Shown here: piece by piece, positions 1 through 8,359 of the stretch
How the letters are laid out: each line of letters starts with the position of its first letter
How positions within the stretch are numbered: position 1 is the first letter of the stretch
Source: Sphingopyxis sp. GW247-27LB
GTDB taxonomy: Bacteria; Pseudomonadota; Alphaproteobacteria; Sphingomonadales; Sphingomonadaceae
DNA: 64,000 bases
Reading direction: 5' to 3'
Assembly: GCF_002277025.1 (NCBI RefSeq)
Contig: NZ_NIWD01000008.1
Coordinates: forward strand, 187,963 to 251,962
Notes under the pieces: generated by a model
The model's database searches: none
What the model saw: the letters and a program-made list of their open reading frames with translations, nothing else
Told to the model about the DNA's origin: nothing
Made by a program: the position numbers and the translations under genes

Positions 1-350
1 CCCCCGCCGATGCCGAACACGGCTTTGGCCCGCACGACATGGCGCTGCGCATCGTGCCCGGCCAGATCGCGCGGCTGGAGGCCGAGATCGACGCGATGAA
101 CGCCGCGCTCGCACCGCTCACCAGCTTCATCCTGCCGGGCGGCACCGAGGCCGCGGCGCGCCTCCACATCGCGCGCGCGGTCACGCGCCGCGCCGAGCGC
201 GCGGCCGTCGCCGCGACGGCGACGCGCGACCTCAATCCGCTCGCGCTCGCCTATCTCAATCGCCTGTCGGACCATCTCTTCGTGATGACGCGGCACATCA
301 ACGCCGCGGCGGGCGGCGATATCCTTTGGAAACCCGGCGCCACGCGCTGA
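1..350 (+). CDS. pduO: Cob(I)alamin adenosyltransferase, PduO type (C-terminal part)
   Basis: The window opens inside this gene; the frame is open from base 3 and gives the last 115 residues. The PduO-type family transfers the adenosyl group of ATP to cob(I)alamin to make adenosylcobalamin in the cytoplasm. Visible family signatures are TSFILPGG, the arginine-rich helix around RRAERA, and the C-terminal YLNRLSDHLF followed by the DILWKPG ending. The ATP-binding N-terminus lies outside the window. It ends at TGA, followed by a repeat-bearing gap. Identification rests on the well-conserved C-terminal half only. Confidence 0.88.
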   Translation, partial: PADAEHGFGPHDMALRIVPGQIARLEAEIDAMNAALAPLTSFILPGGTEAAARLHIARAVTRRAERAAVAATATRDLNPLALAYLNRLSDHLFVMTRHINAAAGGDILWKPGATR

Positions 351-713
351 CGGAATAAACCTCCCGCTTCGGAGGCGATTTCGTCTTTTGCAAGCACGTG
401 TCGGCTTTGGGATGGGGAGCGGATGATCCTCCCTGTCGCGTAGCGATGGGGAGGTGGCAGCGGCGTAGCCGCTGACGGAGGGGCCGAGCGCGAAGCGCTC
501 GCTGCGCTAGCCGCCCCTCCACCATCCTTCGGATGGTCCCCCTCCCCACGGCTTCGCCGCAGGGAGGATCTTATGACCGCTACCGGCCGAAAGCTGCCAG
601 CCCATTTCCTCTCTTACTCAATTGTTCCCTATATGTTCTGGACAATCGGTCCGGCCGTAACCATAATCGGACGGCACGCGAAACCGAATCGCACTCCGGG
701 GAATTGTCTTCCT
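351..713. other. Intergenic region with an inverted-repeat element
   Basis: This 363-bp gap holds no convincing gene. It contains TCGGCTTTGGGATGGGGAGC at 401-420, which recurs almost unchanged at 17026-17045, and a long imperfect inverted repeat at 425-570. After the repeat, TATGACCGCTACCGGCCG at 572-589 resembles the sequence that follows the two 127-nt repeats at 20.8 and 34.1 kb. The last 100 bp before egtB are less GC-rich and probably hold its promoter, but I cannot place boxes with confidence. Confidence 0.6.
425..570. repeat. Imperfect inverted repeat (GATCCTCCCT family)
   Basis: The outer arms GATCCTCCCT (from 425) and AGGGAGGATC (to 570) are exact reverse complements, and internal segments (GGGGAGG with CCTCCCC, AGCGGCGTAGCCGCT, GGAGGGGC with GCCCCTCC) can pair too. 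It is a typical intergenic palindromic element of high-GC alphaproteobacteria, with no coding capacity. Confidence 0.75.
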
Positions 714-2021
714 ATGGCCAGCCGCACCGACGCTTCGCCCACGACCGACACCCTTCCGCACGCGGATCTGGCCCGGCGCTTCGCCGCGACGCGGCGCCTG
801 TCGCTCGACCTCGCGGCGCCGCTCTCCGACGCCGACGCGAGCGCGCAGTCGATGGCGGACGCCTCGCCCGCCAAATGGCATCTCGCGCACACGACCTGGT
901 TTTTCGAGACCTTCGTGCTGCGCGACCATGCGCCCGGCTATCACGTGTTCGACACCCGCTACCCCTATCTCTTCAACAGCTATTACGAGGCCGAGGGGCC
1001 GCGCCATACGCGGGCGCGGCGCGGGCTGCTGACGCGCCCCTCGCTCGACGAAGTCCGCGTCTGGCGCGCGCATGTCGACGCCGCGCTGCAGAGCGCGCTG
1101 CCCGACCTGCCGCGCGCGGCGCATATGCTTGTCGAACTCGGCATCCAGCACGAGCAGCAGCACCAGGAACTGCTCCTCACCGACATCAAGCATCTCTTCG
1201 CGCAAAACCCGCTCGGCCCCGCGGTCTGGGACGAAACCGCATTCGCGAGTGAAGTTGCGCAGTTTTCCGCGGTTTCAGGATCGGCATCCGAAGCGGCGGG
1301 CGCGATGCGATGGGTCAAGGGCGCGGAGGGCATCGTGCCAATCGGCCATGCTGCCGACGGTTTCGCATTCGACTGTGAACTTCCGCAGTTTTCGGCGCTT
1401 CTGACCCCGCACGCGCTCGCCAGCCGGCCGGTGACGAACGGTGAGTGGCAGGCGTTCATCGCCGACGGCGGCTATCATACGCCCTCGCTCTGGCTCAGCG
1501 ATGGCTGGGCGTGGGTAGAGGCCGAGGGTATCGACGCCCCGCTCTATTGGCGCGAGGGGCGCCAGTTCACGCTGGCGGGCTGGCAGCCGATCGACCCCGC
1601 CGCGCCGGTCGCCCACATCAGCTTCTACGAAGCCGACGCCTTCGCGAGCTGGGCCGGCGCGCGCCTGCCGACCGAATTCGAATGGGAAGCGGCCGCCGCA
1701 GCGCTCGACCCGCTGGGCGGGCAGCAGCTCGACGTGGCCGGGCCGGCGCAGCCGGAGGCGGCGGGCGGCGACACCGGATTGCAACAGATGTTCGGCAGCG
1801 TGTGGGAATGGACCGGCAGCGCCTATCGTCCCTATCCGGGTTTCCGCCCCGCTCCCGGCGCGGTCGGCGAATATAATGGCAAGTTCATGAGCGGCCAGTT
1901 CGTCCTGCGCGGCGGCAGCTGCGCGACCCCGCGCGGCCATGTGCGCGCCAGCTACCGCAACTTCTTCTACCCGCACCAGCGCTGGCAGTTCACCGGCGTG
2001 CGGCTTGCCAAGGATCTTTGA
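714..2021 (+). CDS. egtB: Ergothioneine biosynthesis protein EgtB (sulfoxide synthase)
   Basis: A 435-aa non-haem iron enzyme. EgtB joins a cysteine-type thiol to the imidazole C2 of trimethylhistidine (hercynine) with oxygen. The N-terminal DinB-like domain shows WHLAHTTWFFETF near residue 50 and the iron-binding HEQQHQE motif (His146, His150, Glu152). The C-terminal formylglycine-generating-enzyme/sulfatase-modifying fold ends in the typical RASYRNFFYPHQRWQFTGVR. I chose ATG 714; the frame is open further upstream but that part lacks similarity. egtD follows after one base, so the two form an operon. No egtA, egtC or egtE is seen here. Confidence 0.95.
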   Translation: MASRTDASPTTDTLPHADLARRFAATRRLSLDLAAPLSDADASAQSMADASPAKWHLAHTTWFFETFVLRDHAPGYHVFDTRYPYLFNSYYEAEGPRHTRARRGLLTRPSLDEVRVWRAHVDAALQSALPDLPRAAHMLVELGIQHEQQHQELLLTDIKHLFAQNPLGPAVWDETAFASEVAQFSAVSGSASEAAGAMRWVKGAEGIVPIGHAADGFAFDCELPQFSALLTPHALASRPVTNGEWQAFIADGGYHTPSLWLSDGWAWVEAEGIDAPLYWREGRQFTLAGWQPIDPAAPVAHISFYEADAFASWAGARLPTEFEWEAAAAALDPLGGQQLDVAGPAQPEAAGGDTGLQQMFGSVWEWTGSAYRPYPGFRPAPGAVGEYNGKFMSGQFVLRGGSCATPRGHVRASYRNFFYPHQRWQFTGVRLAKDL

Positions 2022-2022
2022 T

Positions 2023-3009
2023 ATGGGCGTGGTCCGTCACTTGCGGCAGGTCGACGCCGACGACGCCGGCATCGACCTCGCCTTCCGCGCCGATGTTCAC
2101 GCCGGGCTTTCGCAGCCGCAAAAGGCGGTTCCGGCGCGCTGGTTCTACGACGCGACCGGCTCGGCGCTGTTCGAGGATATCACCGCGCTTCCCGAATATT
2201 ATCCGACGCGCAGCGAGACCGACCTGCTGAAGCGGCACGCCGCGGCGATGGCGGCGGCGATCGGCCCCGGCCGCGCGGTCGTCGAGCTGGGATCGGGCAG
2301 TTCGACCAAGACGCCGCTGCTCCTGGAGGCGATCGCGCCCGCCGCCTATGTCCCGGTCGATATTTCGGGGGATTTCCTGCGCGACAGCGCCAGGGCGCTC
2401 GCGGCGCGCTTTCCGGGCCTTGCCGTCTATCCGGTCGAGGCCGATTTCACGCACCAGGTCGAACTGCCGCGCGAAATCGGCCCGCTGCCGAAGCTCGGCT
2501 TCTTTCCGGGCTCGACGATCGGCAATATGGTCGCGCGCACCGCGATCGACCTCCTCCGAAGCTGGCGCGGATCGCTCGGCGACGGGTCGTTGCTCCTGAT
2601 CGGGATCGACCGGATCAAGGATATCGGCGTGTTGACAAGCGCCTATGACGATCCCGCGGGGGTCACCGCGGCGTTCAACCTCAATTTGCTCGAACGCATC
2701 AACCGCGAGCTGGACGGGACCATCCCGGTCGAGAATTTCGCCCATCGCGCGGTCTGGAACGACGTTCACGCGCGGATCGAGATGCACCTCGTCGCCGCGT
2801 GCGACATGGAATTCCGCGTCGACGGCCGTGCCTATCATATGGCGAAGGGGGAGACGATCCACAGCGAGAACAGCCACAAATACGGGCTGCGCGACGCCAA
2901 TCTGCTGCTCCGCGCCGGCGGCTGGACCCCGGTCGCGACCTGGGACGACGCCGACCCCGCCTTCGCGCTGATCCTCGCGCAGGCGACGGAATTCCGTTCG
3001 GCCCCTTGA
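2023..3009 (+). CDS. egtD: L-histidine N-alpha-methyltransferase EgtD
   Basis: A 328-aa SAM-dependent enzyme that trimethylates histidine to hercynine, the substrate of EgtB. It shows the family start YDATGSALFEDITALPEYYPTR, the SAM-binding ELGSGS (about residues 88-93), FPGSTIGN, and the C-terminal IHSENSHKY. The length matches the usual 320-330 aa. ATG 2023 lies just past the egtB TGA, so translation is probably coupled. Together the pair can supply ergothioneine, a thiol antioxidant, if a suitable sulfur donor is used. Confidence 0.95.
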   Translation: MGVVRHLRQVDADDAGIDLAFRADVHAGLSQPQKAVPARWFYDATGSALFEDITALPEYYPTRSETDLLKRHAAAMAAAIGPGRAVVELGSGSSTKTPLLLEAIAPAAYVPVDISGDFLRDSARALAARFPGLAVYPVEADFTHQVELPREIGPLPKLGFFPGSTIGNMVARTAIDLLRSWRGSLGDGSLLLIGIDRIKDIGVLTSAYDDPAGVTAAFNLNLLERINRELDGTIPVENFAHRAVWNDVHARIEMHLVAACDMEFRVDGRAYHMAKGETIHSENSHKYGLRDANLLLRAGGWTPVATWDDADPAFALILAQATEFRSAP

Positions 3010-3050
3010 CGACGCGGCTTTTGCCCATAGAGGAACGCCGCATTCATACC

Positions 3051-3138
3051 CGTTCGTCCTGAGCTTGTCGAAGGACCGCTCTTCTCTTCGAGCGCCGTTC
3101 AAGGAAAGGACGGCCCTTCGACAAGCTCAGGGCAAACG
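3051..3138. repeat. Inverted repeat, GAGCTTGTCGAAGG family
   Basis: The arms CCTGAGCTTGTCGAAGG and CCTTCGACAAGCTCAGG face each other across about 40 bp, between egtD and the next gene. The same arms occur at 49405-49492 and, in a degenerate form, at 61035-61137. This is a widespread intergenic palindrome in sphingomonads. Here it can form a hairpin after egtD and may act as terminator or mRNA stabiliser. Confidence 0.85.
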
Positions 3139-3185
3139 GGGGAGTATCGCGGCGGAAGCCCGGAAACGCGATTAGGGAGCAGTAT

Positions 3186-4052
3186 ATGATCGTAGGCGTC
3201 ATCGGGGCAGGGCAAATGGGCGCGGGCATCGCGCAGGTCTCGGCGGGCGCCGGCCACGATGTGCTGCTCTCCGACATCGACCTCGCGCGCGCCGAGGCGG
3301 GCAAGGCGGCGATCGCCAAGGCGCTCGGCCGGCTCGTCGCCAAGGAGAAGATGGGGCAGGAAGATGCCGATGCGCTCCTCGCGCGCATCACCCCGGTCGC
3401 CGACCACGCGGCCTTCGCCCCCGCCGAACTGGTGATCGAGGCGGCGACCGAGCGCGAGGAGATCAAGCGCGCGATCTTCGCCAGCGTCGGCGCGCATCTA
3501 TCGGACAGTGCGATCCTCGCGTCGAACACCAGCTCGATCCCGATCACCCGCCTCGCGCAGGCGGCGCCCGACCCGGCGCGCTTCATAGGCGTCCATTTCT
3601 TCAATCCGGTGCCCGTGATGGGGCTGATCGAGTTGATCCGCGGCCTCGCCACCTCCGACGATACGCTCGCGGCGGTCGAGGCGTTCGGGCGCGGGCTCGG
3701 CAAGGAGATCGTCCATGCGAACGATGCGCCCGGCTTCATCGTCAACCGCGTGCTGATGCCGCTGATCAACGAGGCGGTGTTCGCGCTGGGCGAGGGCGTC
3801 GCGACGATGCAGGACATCGACACCGGATGCCGCCTCGGCCTCAACCATCCGATGGGGCCGATCACGCTCGCCGACTTCATCGGCCTCGACACCTGCCTCG
3901 AGATTATCCGCGTGCTCCACAGCGGCACCGGCGACCCCAAATTCCGCCCCGCGCCGCTGCTCGTCCAATATGTCGAGGCGGGCTGGGTCGGCAGGAAGGC
4001 CGGGCGCGGCTTCTACGACTGGACGGGGCCGGAGCCCGTGCCGACGCGGTGA
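3186..4052 (+). CDS. hbd: 3-hydroxybutyryl-CoA dehydrogenase
   Basis: A 288-aa NAD-dependent 3-hydroxyacyl-CoA dehydrogenase. It interconverts 3-hydroxybutyryl-CoA and acetoacetyl-CoA in short-chain fatty acid or PHB-related metabolism. It shows the Rossmann GAGQMG (residues 7-12), SNTSSIPIT, the catalytic His137 in GVHFFNPVP, and in the C-terminal domain DAPGFIVNRVLMPLINEA and GLNHPMGP. The length matches stand-alone enzymes, with no fused hydratase. AGGGAGC lies just before the ATG. Its stop overlaps the start of the next gene. Confidence 0.95.
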   Translation: MIVGVIGAGQMGAGIAQVSAGAGHDVLLSDIDLARAEAGKAAIAKALGRLVAKEKMGQEDADALLARITPVADHAAFAPAELVIEAATEREEIKRAIFASVGAHLSDSAILASNTSSIPITRLAQAAPDPARFIGVHFFNPVPVMGLIELIRGLATSDDTLAAVEAFGRGLGKEIVHANDAPGFIVNRVLMPLINEAVFALGEGVATMQDIDTGCRLGLNHPMGPITLADFIGLDTCLEIIRVLHSGTGDPKFRPAPLLVQYVEAGWVGRKAGRGFYDWTGPEPVPTR

Positions 4053-4645
4053 GCGGCTACGATCCCTCGACCCTGCAATTCTACGCCGACGAAGCGCCGG
4101 TTTACACCGCGTCGGGTGCGGGCGGCGTCAGTCGGCATCTCCCCGCCTTCGCTGACCTCCTGCCGCCCGGCGCGCGCATCCTCGAACTCGGATGCGGCGG
4201 GGGGACCGACGCCGCCTATCTGGCCGCTCGCGGCTTTGCCGTCGATCCGACCGACGGTGTCGCGGCGATCGCGGCCAAGGCCTCCGAGCGGCTCGGCCGC
4301 GCTGTCCGCGTGATGCGGTTCGACGAACTCGACGCCGCCGCCGCCTATGACGCGATCGTCGCCTCGGCGTCGCTCCTGCACGTGCCCCGCCCGGCGCTGA
4401 CCGCCATCCTGGCGCGTGTCCACCGCGCGCTGCGGCCCGGCGGCTGGCATCTCGCGACCTACAAGGGCGGCGGGTGCGAGGGGCGCGATCGGTTCGGGCG
4501 CTATTTCAACTATCTCGCAGCCGATGAAGCCGCCGACCATTACCGTGCCGCTGCGCTCTGGGCGCAGGTCGAGATCGAAGAGGGCATGGGCGGCGGTTAT
4601 GACGGCGTCCAGGGGCCGTGGATCAAGGTAACCGCCCGGCGCTGA
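4049..4645 (+). CDS. Class I SAM-dependent methyltransferase
   Basis: A 198-aa protein starting at GTG 4049, which overlaps the TGA of the dehydrogenase by 4 bases (GTGA); no other start gives a sensible N-terminus. The SAM-binding motif I is ILELGCGGG (about residues 44-52), followed by the acidic VDPTD. LLHVP and LRPGGWHLAT fit motifs of small-molecule methyltransferases of the tehB/UbiE-like group. The substrate cannot be told from the sequence. Coupling to the upstream gene suggests co-expression but not a shared pathway. Confidence 0.8.
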   Translation: MSGYDPSTLQFYADEAPVYTASGAGGVSRHLPAFADLLPPGARILELGCGGGTDAAYLAARGFAVDPTDGVAAIAAKASERLGRAVRVMRFDELDAAAAYDAIVASASLLHVPRPALTAILARVHRALRPGGWHLATYKGGGCEGRDRFGRYFNYLAADEAADHYRAAALWAQVEIEEGMGGGYDGVQGPWIKVTARR

Positions 4646-4701
4646 CAAGGGGGCAAGGGCGGTGGCCGCCAACGCGGTCAGGGAAAGCAGGGGAAAAAGC
4701 G

Positions 4702-5844
4702 ATGCACGTGACCAATATCCGCCCGTTCACCGTCGCTGTGCCGCAGGCGGCGCTCGACGATCTCAAGGACCGGCTCGCGCGGACGCGCTGGCCCGAGAAG
4801 GAGACGGTCGACGATTGGGACCAGGGCATGCCGCTCGCCTATGCGCAGGAGCTGGCGGCCTATTGGCGCGATCATCACGACTGGCGCCGTGTCGAGGCGC
4901 GGCTCGATGCGCTTCCCAATTTCCTCGCCACGGTCGACGGGCTCGACATTCATTTCCTTCATATCCGCTCGGCGAATCCGGATGCGCGGCCGCTGATCCT
5001 GACCCACGGCTGGCCGGGGTCGATGCTCGAATTTCTCGACGTGATCGAACCCCTGTCGACCGACTTCCACCTCGTGATCCCGTCGCTTCCCGGCTACGGC
5101 TTTTCGGGCAAGCCCGCGGTCGCCAAGTGGAGCGTCGAACATATCGCGGTGGCGTGGAACGCGCTGATGCTCGCGCTCGGCTACGACCGCTATTTCGCGC
5201 AGGGCGGCGACTGGGGCAGCGCGGTCACCTGCGCGATCGGGGTGGCGCACGGCGATCATTGCGCGGGCATCCACGTCAACATGGTCGTCGGCGCGCCGCC
5301 GTCCGAGCTGATGGGCGAGCTCAGCGACACCGAAAAAGCCTATCTCGCCCGCTTCGGCTGGTATCAGGCGAAGGACAGCGGCTATTCGACGCAGCAGGCG
5401 ACGCGCCCGCAGACCATCGGATACGCGCTGACCGATTCGCCCGCCGGGCAGATGACGTGGATCGTGGAGAAATATCACGGCTGGACCGACTGCGGCCACC
5501 AGCCGGGCGGCCAGTCGATCGGCGGCCACCCCGAAAACTCGCTGTCCAAAGATGCGATGCTCGACACGGTCAGCCTCTATTGGCTGACCGCCAGCGCCGC
5601 CTCGTCGGCACGGCTCTATTGGCACAGCTTCCGCAGCTTCGTCGCCGGCGAGATTCACGTCCCGACCGCGTGCAGCCTGTTCCCGAACGAGATCATGCGC
5701 CTGTCGCGGCGCTGGGCCGACGGGCGTTACCGCAACATCGTCTATTGGAACGAACTCGACCGCGGCGGCCATTTCGCCGCCTGGGAACAGCCCGAGCTGT
5801 TCGCAGCCGAACTGCGAAGTGCCTTTGCGCTTATGACGCTCTAA
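4702..5844 (+). CDS. Epoxide hydrolase (alpha/beta hydrolase, EHN domain)
   Basis: A 380-aa alpha/beta hydrolase with the N-terminal epoxide hydrolase domain (RPFTVAVPQAALDDLKDRL, then TRWP). The oxyanion motif is HGWPGS, the nucleophile Asp170 sits in GGDWGS, and the catalytic His357 is in GGHFAAWEQPE. Such enzymes open epoxides to diols; microsomal-type bacterial members often act on xenobiotic or lipid epoxides. Start chosen at ATG 4702 with GGGGAAAAAGCG upstream. The gene converges on the MliC-like gene, with a 28-bp gap that contains GCGGCACCGGCCCGCT, also found in the stem-loop at 14.5 kb. Confidence 0.9.
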   Translation: MHVTNIRPFTVAVPQAALDDLKDRLARTRWPEKETVDDWDQGMPLAYAQELAAYWRDHHDWRRVEARLDALPNFLATVDGLDIHFLHIRSANPDARPLILTHGWPGSMLEFLDVIEPLSTDFHLVIPSLPGYGFSGKPAVAKWSVEHIAVAWNALMLALGYDRYFAQGGDWGSAVTCAIGVAHGDHCAGIHVNMVVGAPPSELMGELSDTEKAYLARFGWYQAKDSGYSTQQATRPQTIGYALTDSPAGQMTWIVEKYHGWTDCGHQPGGQSIGGHPENSLSKDAMLDTVSLYWLTASAASSARLYWHSFRSFVAGEIHVPTACSLFPNEIMRLSRRWADGRYRNIVYWNELDRGGHFAAWEQPELFAAELRSAFALMTL

Positions 5845-5872
5845 ATTGGAGGCGGCACCGGCCCGCTACTCC

Positions 5873-6184
5873 CTAAAGCGGCGTCATCACCACGCGGCAG
5901 GTTTCGGCTGCGGAGCGCGCCGCGGTGTTCCACGTCACCTGATTGCCGTTGCGGTGGAGACGAGCGCCGCTCTTGTTCTCATAGATCTGCCCGCGGTTGG
6001 CCGGAGTCGCGCGCAGGCTCAGCGTTCGCCCTCCGTTGACGCGAACCACCGCGCTGTTCGGCAGATAGTGAACATTGAGCCGCGTTCCGCGGTCGCATTC
6101 ATAGCTGGTGCCCGCATTGCGCGGCACCGACGTGCAGCCCGCGATCGCAAGCATCGCGGCGGTCATGGCCATTACCCTGTTCAT
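5873..6184 (-). CDS. MliC-like lysozyme-inhibitor lipoprotein
   Basis: A 103-aa protein with a lipobox (LAIAGC, Cys17) and one MliC-type domain: YECDRGTRLNVHYL, the VRVNGG turn, and a second Cys near the end (AETCRVV). MliC proteins are membrane-bound inhibitors of C-type lysozyme. AGGAGAGG sits 5 bases before ATG 6184, which decides the start. It lies just downstream of the crystallin-fold gene on the same strand (14-bp gap), so the two are probably co-transcribed envelope proteins. The assignment is by motif pattern and length. Confidence 0.75.
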   Translation of the reverse strand: MNRVMAMTAAMLAIAGCTSVPRNAGTSYECDRGTRLNVHYLPNSAVVRVNGGRTLSLRATPANRGQIYENKSGARLHRNGNQVTWNTAARSAAETCRVVMTPL

Positions 6185-6198
6185 CGACCCTCTCCTCA

Positions 6199-6804
6199 TC
6201 AATAGCCCGACCGGACGCACAGCACGTCGGCGAGGTAGATGCGTCCGTTCACCGTTTCCATATGTTCGCGCGCCGAGCCGTTCCAGCCGATCGAACGGCA
6301 CCAGCTGTCGGCGGTGCGCGCGGCGCAGTTCGCGGTTCCCGATCCGCTGGCGCAGGCGAGCACCCGCGTGCGGCCCGACATCGGCTGGGTGTGGAATTCG
6401 GCGAAATTGCCGCGCACGCTCTGGTCGTTGGCGGGTGGATAGGGATCGCTGCCCCCGCCCGCGGGCCGCATCGACTGGACGGTGATGCCGCGCAGGATAT
6501 TGCCGAGCATCGGCGTGTCGCGGTCGACGGTGCGGCACGTGCCGCGATAGCGCGTCTTCTCGCACAGCTCCCAGCGCCCCTGCGTCACCCGGATTGAATT
6601 GACCGGCCAGGCGAGGCCGAGGTTCGGCTTGGCCTCGCCGATGAAGACGGCTGGCCCCCGATAGGCTGCGTCGCGATAGATGGTCGCCTCGGCCGGGCGA
6701 TACATCCGGTCATCGGGCGTTTGTGCCGACGATGTCGCAAGGCCGGCGCTTCCGGCAAAAACGAGAGCGGCCAGAAGCGGCCAGCGAAATGAGGTTCCAG
6801 TCAC
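6199..6804 (-). CDS. Secreted beta/gamma-crystallin-family protein
   Basis: A 201-aa protein with an N-terminal signal peptide (cleavage likely after SSA). Next comes a beta/gamma-crystallin unit: IYRDAAYRGPAVFIGEA, then NLGLAWPVNSIRV, then GRWELCEKTRYRGTC. The C-terminal half is cysteine-rich (LACASG, NCAA, SWCRS, VLCVRS). Start is GTG 6804, preceded by GGGGAGA; the nearby ATG is out of frame. Bacterial members often bind calcium and are exported. Function here is unknown; the MliC-like neighbour suggests an envelope or host/protist-facing role (inference). Confidence 0.75.
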   Translation of the reverse strand: MTGTSFRWPLLAALVFAGSAGLATSSAQTPDDRMYRPAEATIYRDAAYRGPAVFIGEAKPNLGLAWPVNSIRVTQGRWELCEKTRYRGTCRTVDRDTPMLGNILRGITVQSMRPAGGGSDPYPPANDQSVRGNFAEFHTQPMSGRTRVLACASGSGTANCAARTADSWCRSIGWNGSAREHMETVNGRIYLADVLCVRSGY

Positions 6805-6964
6805 GGCAACATTCTCCCCTGTGCAAAGAATATCGCCCCACCCATCCTGAAATTATTCTATATTTCTCTCATTAGCAATCAAAGTAAGCGGGGTATACTT
6901 TTTGCGGCGCAAGGCGCATCGGCCGGTGCTGCCGGCCTGCGCGTCCCGCTTTCGACGGCAAGGC

Positions 6965-8206
6965 TCAAACGAGCCCCAGCATCAGCCCGGCGAGCGCCGC
7001 CGACATCAGGTTCGACAGGCTGCCCGCGAGCAGCGCCTTGAGGCCGAGCCGCGCGATCATCGGGCGCTGGTTGGGGGCAAGACCGCCGGTCACCGCCATC
7101 TGGATCGCGATCGAGCTGAAATTGGCGAAGCCGCAGAGCGCAAAGGTCGCGATCGCGACCGAGATCGCCGAGAAATCGCCCTGGATCTTGCCCAGATCGA
7201 TGAAGGCGACGAATTCGTTGAGCACGACCTTGGTGCCGAACAGCCCGCCGACCGCGGCGCTTTCGTCCCACGGCACCCCCATCAGCCACATCACCGGGCG
7301 AAAGATCGTGCCGATGATCGCCTGGAACGACAGGTCGGGATAGCCGAACCAGCCGCCGATCCCGCCGAGCAGCCCATTGGCGAGCGCGACGAGCGCGACG
7401 AAGGCGAGAACCATCGCGCCGACCGCGACCGCCAGCCTGACGCCGGTCTGCGCGCCCTGCGCCGCCGCCATGATGATATTGGCGGGCTTTTCCTCGTCGT
7501 GGCTCGCCTCGGGCATGATCACGGGCTCGATGCCCAGATCCTTGGGGTCGTCGGGCATCATGATCTTCGCCATCAGGATGCCGCCCGGCGCCGACATGAA
7601 GCTCGCGGCAAGCAGATAGGGGAGCAGCTGTTCGCCGATCATGCTCGCATAGGCGCCGAGGATGGTGCCCGCGACCCCGGCCATGCCGACCGTCATCACG
7701 GTGAAGAGCTGCGACGGGGTCAGGCTGGCGAGATAGGGGCGGATGACGAGCGGCGATTCGGACTGGCCGACGAAGATGTTGGCAGCGGCGCCGAGGCTTT
7801 CGACCTTGGTGATGCCGGTCACCTTCTGGATCGCGCCGCCGACCCATTTGATCACGAGCTGCATGATGCCGAGATAATAGAGGATCGAGATCAGCGAGGC
7901 GAAGAAGATGATCACCGGCAGCGCCGCGATCGCGAAGCTGTTCGCACCCATTTCGGGCGAGGCGAGCGGGCCGAAGATGAAGTCGGTGCCCGCCTTCGCA
8001 TAGCCGAGCAGGTTCGATACGCCGTTCGACATCGCCTGGATGACCGCGCGGCCCCACGGCGTTCCGATCACGAGCAGCGCGAAGCCGGCCTGGAGCAGGA
8101 AGGCGGGAACGACGACGCGCAGCCGGATCCAGCGGCGGTTCGACGAAAAAGCGAGGGCGATCGCCAGCAGTGCGACGATGCCGAGCAACCCGATAAATCG
8201 TTCCAT
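6965..8206 (-). CDS. nupC: Concentrative nucleoside transporter, NupC/CNT family
   Basis: A 413-aa inner-membrane nucleoside:cation symporter. It has the CNT order of segments: an N-terminal hydrophobic pair, a gate region (NSFAIAALPVIIFFASLIS), the NIFVGQSESPLVIRPYL motif (substrate and ion contacts), GTILGAYA, and the second repeat with LFGTKVVLNEFVAF and CGFANFSSIAIQ. The length matches the family (about 400-420 aa). The gene is divergent from the S9 peptidase across 153 bp. A role in nucleoside salvage is inferred from the family. Confidence 0.93.
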   Translation of the reverse strand: MERFIGLLGIVALLAIALAFSSNRRWIRLRVVVPAFLLQAGFALLVIGTPWGRAVIQAMSNGVSNLLGYAKAGTDFIFGPLASPEMGANSFAIAALPVIIFFASLISILYYLGIMQLVIKWVGGAIQKVTGITKVESLGAAANIFVGQSESPLVIRPYLASLTPSQLFTVMTVGMAGVAGTILGAYASMIGEQLLPYLLAASFMSAPGGILMAKIMMPDDPKDLGIEPVIMPEASHDEEKPANIIMAAAQGAQTGVRLAVAVGAMVLAFVALVALANGLLGGIGGWFGYPDLSFQAIIGTIFRPVMWLMGVPWDESAAVGGLFGTKVVLNEFVAFIDLGKIQGDFSAISVAIATFALCGFANFSSIAIQMAVTGGLAPNQRPMIARLGLKALLAGSLSNLMSAALAGLMLGLV

Positions 8207-8359
8207 AATTTGTCTGCGTCCCCCGCAAGTTTATTGCGTCTGTCTAGCGGGCTTTGGCGGCGGGGCAAGGGCGTCGCGCTCGGTTCGCCGCAGCCGTTCG
8301 CACGGGCTTGGCGAGCGGAATATTCCTTTCTACACATCCCTGGAGGTGGGGAGGGTCAC

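Noticed and set aside
6902..8359. Long in-frame extension upstream of the S9 peptidase start
   Set aside because: It lies antisense to the nucleoside transporter and is low-complexity; ATG 8360 with a strong ribosome site and signal peptide is the better start.
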